NCBI GenBank assembly: GCA_028554645.1
Contig: JAQOOI010000022.1
Span: 372,001 to 436,000, forward strand
Reading direction: 5' to 3'
DNA length: 64,000 nt
From: Omphalotus guepiniiformis
Taxonomy: Eukaryota; Basidiomycota; Agaricomycetes; Agaricales; Omphalotaceae
Of the stretch, positions 62,537-64,000 are shown piece after piece (positions within the stretch are counted from its first letter, which is position 1; every line of letters begins with the position of its first letter). Below the pieces are notes generated by a model. The model saw only the letters and a program-made list of their open reading frames with translations, did not search any database and had not been told where the DNA came from. The position numbers and the translations under genes are program-made.

Positions 62537-63470
62537 CTATGAATTACCCCGGACCTAGTCGGAAGATATATACAAGTCAGTTTAACACAGCATTCTCGTA
62601 TGTTTAACGCCGACTTACTGAATGCAGATTAGTCTTCTTTCCGAAGCAATCATCTCAGACCCAACAATCCAGAAGAAGTATCTGTTCATGAACTCACCTA
62701 TGAACTTCAACGTTAACTGACATTCAAAACCTGGAAGCTTGGTATCCACGAGACGCCTGGTGTAGTTTGCGATTGCAGCAACTGTACTACAAGGGTCCGA
62801 ACATTTTTCTAGAGAGTTTCGTATGATTCGAAAAGCAGGACTCACAAATGCATGCATTATGCCCGTATATGCGCTTTGCCACCGCAGAGCACGACATGAG
62901 TGGGTCATCTAGGAAGACAGGAACATGTAAGCTTGGATCCAGCCTTCACGCATTACATCAAGAAACGCGACCCTGTCCTACCTTTGCAGTCTACGAAATG
63001 ATGTGCAGCACACGATCCAGCCTGGAAGAAGACCGCCTAGCACAGTTGAATACATGCAATTTGTACTCTTGTTTGCGTCTTACGTCGTCCGCCCACGGTT
63101 TAGACAACCCTTATATTTCTAGGTCAAGTTTTCGAGATGAGATGCGGATCGCAGTAGGGGCAACACCAAGCGAAGCGCGATACTACGAGCCCCAAGTTGA
63201 TTCAACAAATGTTTCAGACTTTGGCTCCAGGAACTATAGTACATGCGGAATAATCAGAAAGACGCGTTTTCAGAAGCATTTCAGATGGGACTTACTTTCA
63301 CTGCAACATATCTATCCACATACAACACAGCGCAACAGTCAATTTCAATGTCGCGTCGTACCCAACTGCCTGATGTCCGTTGCTTCCCCAGGCGTTTGTT
63401 CAATTGATTAGAGAGATGCGTACAAAATAGCAAGGGTCAACACAGCAGCGTAGAACTTTGTGGTCGACAT
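62537..63470 (-). CDS. Incomplete model of a possible secreted protein
   Basis: Three exons fit together at the 3' end: 62698-62786, 62619-62653 and 62537-62554, with GT-AG introns of 44 and 64 bases. They read VAAIANYTRRLVDTKLPGFE, QLTLKFIDDCFGKKTNLHS and VRGNS before TAG. Far upstream an ATG at 63470 starts MSTTKFYAAVLTLAI, which looks like a signal peptide and ends at a GTACGC donor. A further open patch near 63220 reads LEPKSETFVESTWGS after a CTATAG acceptor. I could not connect these parts in one phase, so they may be one gene with several small exons, two genes, or a decaying gene. No family is recognised. Confidence 0.3.
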
Positions 63471-64000
63471 GGGATGCGGCCAGTGCTTGCACCTTCATAT
63501 AGCTGCTGATCTGAACAGATGTACGTGGTACATAAGCAGTTGGAGCGGCGTTGTTCGTTACACTTGCGCCGGGCGCATGTAGTGACTATGTTGGGCAGTG
63601 CTCTGAACCCGTTGAGAAGGCGAAAATTGTTGAAGTCATATATTGCGAGCAGGAGGCTCAAGCAGGCAGCGCGAAGCTTAAAATGCACCGGGGGGTCGCG
63701 ACGATGTCCAGAGAAAATAGGCACGATAAGTCGCGCCGACTTGAGGGCCGGTCAGTGGTGGTCACGTCACCTTCCTTGTGCTGTAGGTTCGACTCTTCTG
63801 TTGTAAAATCGTATACACGGCAATAAATGTCTTCCTAAAACCTTCTCAACAATCACCAATGTGCGGAAAAATTGTGGTGAATCGTAGAGCACTTGGAGGG
63901 GATATGTATATCATCATCATGTGTCCAAGCTAAGCCAATACATTGGTTTGAATTAATCAAAACCTCTAGAGTCAGACCCCGGACCCGAGACGACTGAAAC
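63471..64000. other. Window end, no gene seen
   Basis: Open frames at 63519-63826 on both strands lack motifs and good starts. Confidence 0.5.

Noticed and set aside
63760..63830. GGTTCGACTCTTC resembling a tRNA T-arm
   Set aside because: No matching acceptor stem, D-arm or anticodon arm nearby.

Overview
The window looks like nuclear DNA of a mushroom-forming basidiomycete (Agaricomycetes). Genes are split by many short GT-AG introns of about 41-81 bases (most 44-60), some exons are only 8-17 bases long, and the protein families are typical fungal ones: Gcn4-type bZIP, CBM21 glycogen targeting, membrane LysM, MARVEL, and a NACHT-type STAND receptor. I built exon models by hand from splice signals, reading phase and remembered family motifs. 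No database search was run.

Layout, left to right. 1-452: last two exons of a short-chain dehydrogenase. 1.0-2.6 kb: two conflicting readings, a 4-exon unknown gene on the minus strand and a frame-broken C2H2 zinc-finger gene on the plus strand. 5.4-6.8 kb: alpha/beta hydrolase. 8.6-10.8 kb: NAD-type malic enzyme (10 exons). 12.3-12.9 kb: bZIP factor. 15.2-15.6 kb: cytochrome c oxidase subunit Va. 15.6-27.6 kb: a 12-kb stretch with no supportable gene and many simple repeats. 27.6-31.2 kb: CBM21 regulatory subunit of protein phosphatase 1. 31.2-35.7 kb: gene-poor. 35.7-39.8 kb: PD-(D/E)XK-like orphan, membrane LysM protein, small secreted protein. 40.2-48.0 kb: an 11-exon NACHT/STAND receptor and a DUF7025-like AAA+ ATPase, head to head across 475 bases. 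48.3-63.5 kb: a gene-dense block with a small His-rich protein, a Trf4-like nucleotidyltransferase, a 20-exon vacuolar Ca2+/H+ exchanger, an 18-exon leucine aminopeptidase, an acidic coiled-coil protein, a MARVEL protein and a fragmentary gene.

Most genes are unrelated housekeeping or membrane functions. The one arrangement suggesting a working unit is the receptor/ATPase pair at 40-48 kb: a STAND NTPase with helical N-terminal region, long acidic insert and propeller-like C-terminus, sharing a promoter interval with an AAA+ ATPase. Fungal STAND proteins are known for nonself recognition and programmed cell death, so this is the best candidate for an undescribed system, though the functional link is inference.

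Other notable points: a 9-base microexon restoring the malic enzyme NAD-binding region; an 8-base microexon carrying the first GNA motif of the Ca2+ exchanger, whose second motif is altered; a GC-AG intron splitting the catalytic motif of the nucleotidyltransferase; an in-frame TAG ahead of the bZIP start; a splice junction in the aminopeptidase one base out of phase; and two diverged copies of an unnamed dispersed repeat. No tRNA, rRNA, CRISPR array or complete transposon was recognised.
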